A DNA stretch of 7,891 bases, from contig JANRAA010000063.1 of NCBI GenBank assembly GCA_030728235.1, positions 1-7,891 of the forward strand. Reading direction: 5' to 3'. This document shows, piece by piece, positions 5,683 to 7,891 of this stretch (the stretch's first letter is position 1; each line of letters begins with the position of its first letter). The notes under the pieces were generated by a model, which ran no database searches, was not told where the DNA came from, and worked only from the letters and a program-made list of their open reading frames with translations. This DNA is from Flavobacteriales bacterium (GTDB taxonomy: Bacteria > Bacteroidota > Bacteroidia > Flavobacteriales_D > Sanyastnellaceae). The position numbers and the translations under genes were made by a program.

Positions 5683-7891
5683 ACTGGTCTCCCAAAACTT
5701 CAAAGTGATGAATAGTCTGATTTCCGTCTTCGTCTAAAACAACAAGGGTGTGTTTGCCAGGCTGAATAGGGTATTGCAGGCGATGCAAATGGTGTGTGTT
5801 ACCTATATATATGTCGTCAATGTGCCAATGCAATGTGCCGTCGCTCGATCGCAATACAGCCTCCAGAACGAGTGGTTGTTGGTCGCCGTTGAGGTCGCGT
5901 GTGATGCGGATTTTGCTGTTTTGTAGTGGGCGTAGGATATCAATATTGCTTTGGGTATCTGTTTCCACACACCCGTCTAGCCATGGTGGTACTTGTTGGT
6001 ATTCGGGGTGGTGGTTCTTGTAATACCAGGCAGCGAGGTTCGGTAACTCGAAGAACACGGCTTCTTGCGGTGCGTCATAACAGGTGCGATCTACTCGATG
6101 AAGGCGCTCTCGGTCGACGAATGTTTGCTTATGAAAACCACATGTTTCTGATTTTAAACAGGTGGTAGGTATCTCAATGCTGTCAACTGCAGTGCACCAT
6201 CTTGACGCACGCATGCCACTCTCTCTGCACATTGCGCTTTCCGAATAGTCGTCGTATGGTTTGTTGAACCATCGGGTTTCAGGAAGTATATCGAACAGTT
6301 CAAATAGGAGGGGTGCCGCCGCTTGGGTGCCTATCACTCCTGGACGTCCAACGCCGTCTCCGTTTCCAATCCACACGGCTACGATGTAATCGGGCGTAGC
6401 TCCTACGGCCCATGCATCCCGAAATCCATAGGAGGTGCCTGTCTTCCATGCAATCCTGCGAGCAGAGGAAAGGAACTCCCAGCCTGTTTCGCTTTGCGGA
6501 CGAACAACAGACTCCAAGGCGTTGAAGGTTTCGTATATAGCTCCAGCAGAAAAAATTGGCGGGTGGTCAGTTAACGAACCTGCAGGCTGATGTCGGCTGA
6601 TCGGGTGCACTGTAACATCTGCCTCTTGCGTGTATTGTCCGTTGTAAGTTTGGAAATCAATGAGTGTCTTCGCCATGTAGCGATAGGCGCCTGCCAATTC
6701 TTTCAAAGTTACCTCACCGCCGCCAAGCACCAGCGACAATCCATAGTGATTGGATGCTTCATTCAATTGTCCGAACCCCAACTTTTTGAGTCGCTGATGA
6801 AAAGGTGCAATGCCATGTTTACGCAGCATATTAACGGCTGGAATATTCAATGAACGCGCGAGTGCAACATCCGCCGAAATGGCGCCTCTAAAACTTTTAT
6901 CGAAATTTTGTGGCGAAAAACCTCCGAAATTCACGGGGGTGTCAAACACCGATTCTTTGGGCGCTAACTGTCCGTCGTGAAGCATGGCGGCGTACAAAAA
7001 CGGTTTCAAAATACTTCCCGAACTTCTCGGTGCATTGGTGATGTCTACGAAATGTCCATTGGCTGGATCTGTGCCTTTTGTGTTTCCGATGTAAGAAAGG
7101 ATATTGCCAGTTTCGACGTCTATTATTAGCGCAGCTGCGTTGTGGACGAGGTTTTTCTCGTACTCCTGATGGTAGCGTTCAACAATTTCTATCGCTCGTT
7201 CTTGTGTTTGAAGGTCGATGGTTGTGATAACTCTTTTCAAGTCGGCTGAGCGCCGGATGTCTTCGAGGAGATGTGGTGCGAGCTGTGGCAGTCTGCGCGG
7301 TTTGCCTGGCACGGGTTCTTCAATACTGAGTGCATAGGTGACTTCGTCGATGGTGTTGTTTTCGAACAAGCGCTTTAGCAATCGATTTCTTTTTTCGATC
7401 AGTCGTTCCTGATTTTTGCCTGGGAAAATAAGAGACGGCGCATTGGGTAAGACGGCTAGCGTAGCTGCCTCAGCCCAACTGAGTGAATGTGGGTCACGCC
7501 CGAAATATCGCCAAGATGCAGCTTCTATACCCACCACATTTCCTCCCATCGGCGCGTATGTGGCGTACATCATCAAGATTTCATCTTTGCTGTATGTGCT
7601 TTCCAAACGCAGCGCGCGAATCATCTCTGTTGTTTTCTCAAAGATGGAACGGGAAGGATTGTTTCGGCTGAGTCGAACTACCTGCATCGATATGGTGCTG
7701 CCTCCTGAAACGATGCGTTTTTCAGCGATGTTTTGCTGCATCGCCCTGACCATACTCGGTAAATGAACTCCGAAGTGATCTTCAAAATGCCGGTCTTCAA
7801 ATTCTATAATGGCAGCCTTAAATCGATATGGAACGCTGTCTGACTGGTCAAATCGCCACTGCCCGTCTGCAGCAGTGGTCGCTCCCAACAA
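5681..7891 (-). CDS. pbpC: Penicillin-binding protein 1C (5' partial)
   Basis: A bifunctional peptidoglycan synthase of the PbpC type; 736 residues are visible. The N-terminal cytoplasmic tail and membrane anchor (roughly 50-60 residues) lie beyond the right edge; the first codon in the window is TTG read as Leu inside the gene, not a start. Numbering from that codon: the glycosyltransferase 51 domain (about 20-195) has the catalytic E32 in FEDR, the GGSTISMQ motif at 63-70 and the E-A-A-T-L-A-V-L-P-N helix. The transpeptidase domain (about 245-530) has S293-I-L-K296, S347-L-N and K483-T-G-T. A cysteine-containing linker (C555, C566, C578, C584, C604, C641) and a C-terminal beta-rich domain typical of PbpC (about 650-735) follow. 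All catalytic motifs are intact. It polymerises and cross-links glycan at the outer face of the inner membrane. In many bacteria its partner is an alpha-2-macroglobulin gene, which would lie outside this window. Confidence 0.95.
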   Translation of the reverse strand: MLGATTAADGQWRFDQSDSVPYRFKAAIIEFEDRHFEDHFGVHLPSMVRAMQQNIAEKRIVSGGSTISMQVVRLSRNNPSRSIFEKTTEMIRALRLESTYSKDEILMMYATYAPMGGNVVGIEAASWRYFGRDPHSLSWAEAATLAVLPNAPSLIFPGKNQERLIEKRNRLLKRLFENNTIDEVTYALSIEEPVPGKPRRLPQLAPHLLEDIRRSADLKRVITTIDLQTQERAIEIVERYHQEYEKNLVHNAAALIIDVETGNILSYIGNTKGTDPANGHFVDITNAPRSSGSILKPFLYAAMLHDGQLAPKESVFDTPVNFGGFSPQNFDKSFRGAISADVALARSLNIPAVNMLRKHGIAPFHQRLKKLGFGQLNEASNHYGLSLVLGGGEVTLKELAGAYRYMAKTLIDFQTYNGQYTQEADVTVHPISRHQPAGSLTDHPPIFSAGAIYETFNALESVVRPQSETGWEFLSSARRIAWKTGTSYGFRDAWAVGATPDYIVAVWIGNGDGVGRPGVIGTQAAAPLLFELFDILPETRWFNKPYDDYSESAMCRESGMRASRWCTAVDSIEIPTTCLKSETCGFHKQTFVDRERLHRVDRTCYDAPQEAVFFELPNLAAWYYKNHHPEYQQVPPWLDGCVETDTQSNIDILRPLQNSKIRITRDLNGDQQPLVLEAVLRSSDGTLHWHIDDIYIGNTHHLHRLQYPIQPGKHTLVVLDEDGNQTIHHFEVLGDQ

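Noticed and set aside
7416..7766. Open frame of 116 codons on the + strand
   Set aside because: It is antisense to the conserved glycosyltransferase domain of pbpC and encodes no recognisable protein.
7889..7891. TTG at the right edge as the start of pbpC
   Set aside because: The membrane anchor expected before the glycosyltransferase domain is missing and the frame stays open to the edge, so the codon is internal.

Overview
This window looks like ordinary chromosomal DNA from a member of the Bacteroidota. The evidence is the protein content: a DUF1573 protein with its own TAnnTTTG-type -7 box, a Bacteroidota-style CtpA protease of about 540 residues, a DUF3108 protein and a PbpC. Shine-Dalgarno sequences are also generally weak or absent. 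I cannot place it below phylum. Base composition was not measured, but no gene looks foreign by eye. There is no RNA gene, transposon, CRISPR array or phage gene. No stretch over about 100 bases lacks a gene.

Left half (bases 1-2495, + strand): a reactive-sulfur (persulfide) handling cluster. It contains the C-terminal half of a Crp/Fnr-type regulator cut by the window edge, a small single-domain rhodanese, a three-domain persulfide dioxygenase-rhodanese fusion of the CstB type, and a thioredoxin. The likely logic is that the fusion oxidises low-molecular-weight persulfides and its rhodanese domain moves the sulfane sulfur on. The small rhodanese would carry sulfane sulfur, and thioredoxin would reduce persulfides or disulfides. 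The adjacent regulator is the natural candidate to control this, but that is inferred from position only.

Right half (2595-7891, - strand): an envelope cluster. In transcription order it contains penicillin-binding protein 1C (N-terminus outside the window), a C-terminal processing (S41/CtpA) protease with a signal peptide, a membrane-anchored DUF1573 protein, and a DUF3108 protein with a signal peptide. The last two overlap by four bases (GTGA) and are probably translationally coupled. The two halves converge on a 99-base gap that holds hairpins and a T-tract.

The genes themselves are recognisable families and I see no clearly new system. The less expected signals are small structures: (i) a textbook intrinsic-terminator shape on the - strand lying inside the signal-peptide codons of the DUF3108 gene, just after the overlap with DUF1573; (ii) an 8-bp perfect inverted repeat whose 3' arm contains the ATG of the small rhodanese; (iii) a 16-pair imperfect hairpin directly ahead of thioredoxin, followed by a perfect TAnnTTTG box that would give an almost leaderless mRNA; (iv) a four-cysteine cluster in the DUF1573 domain.
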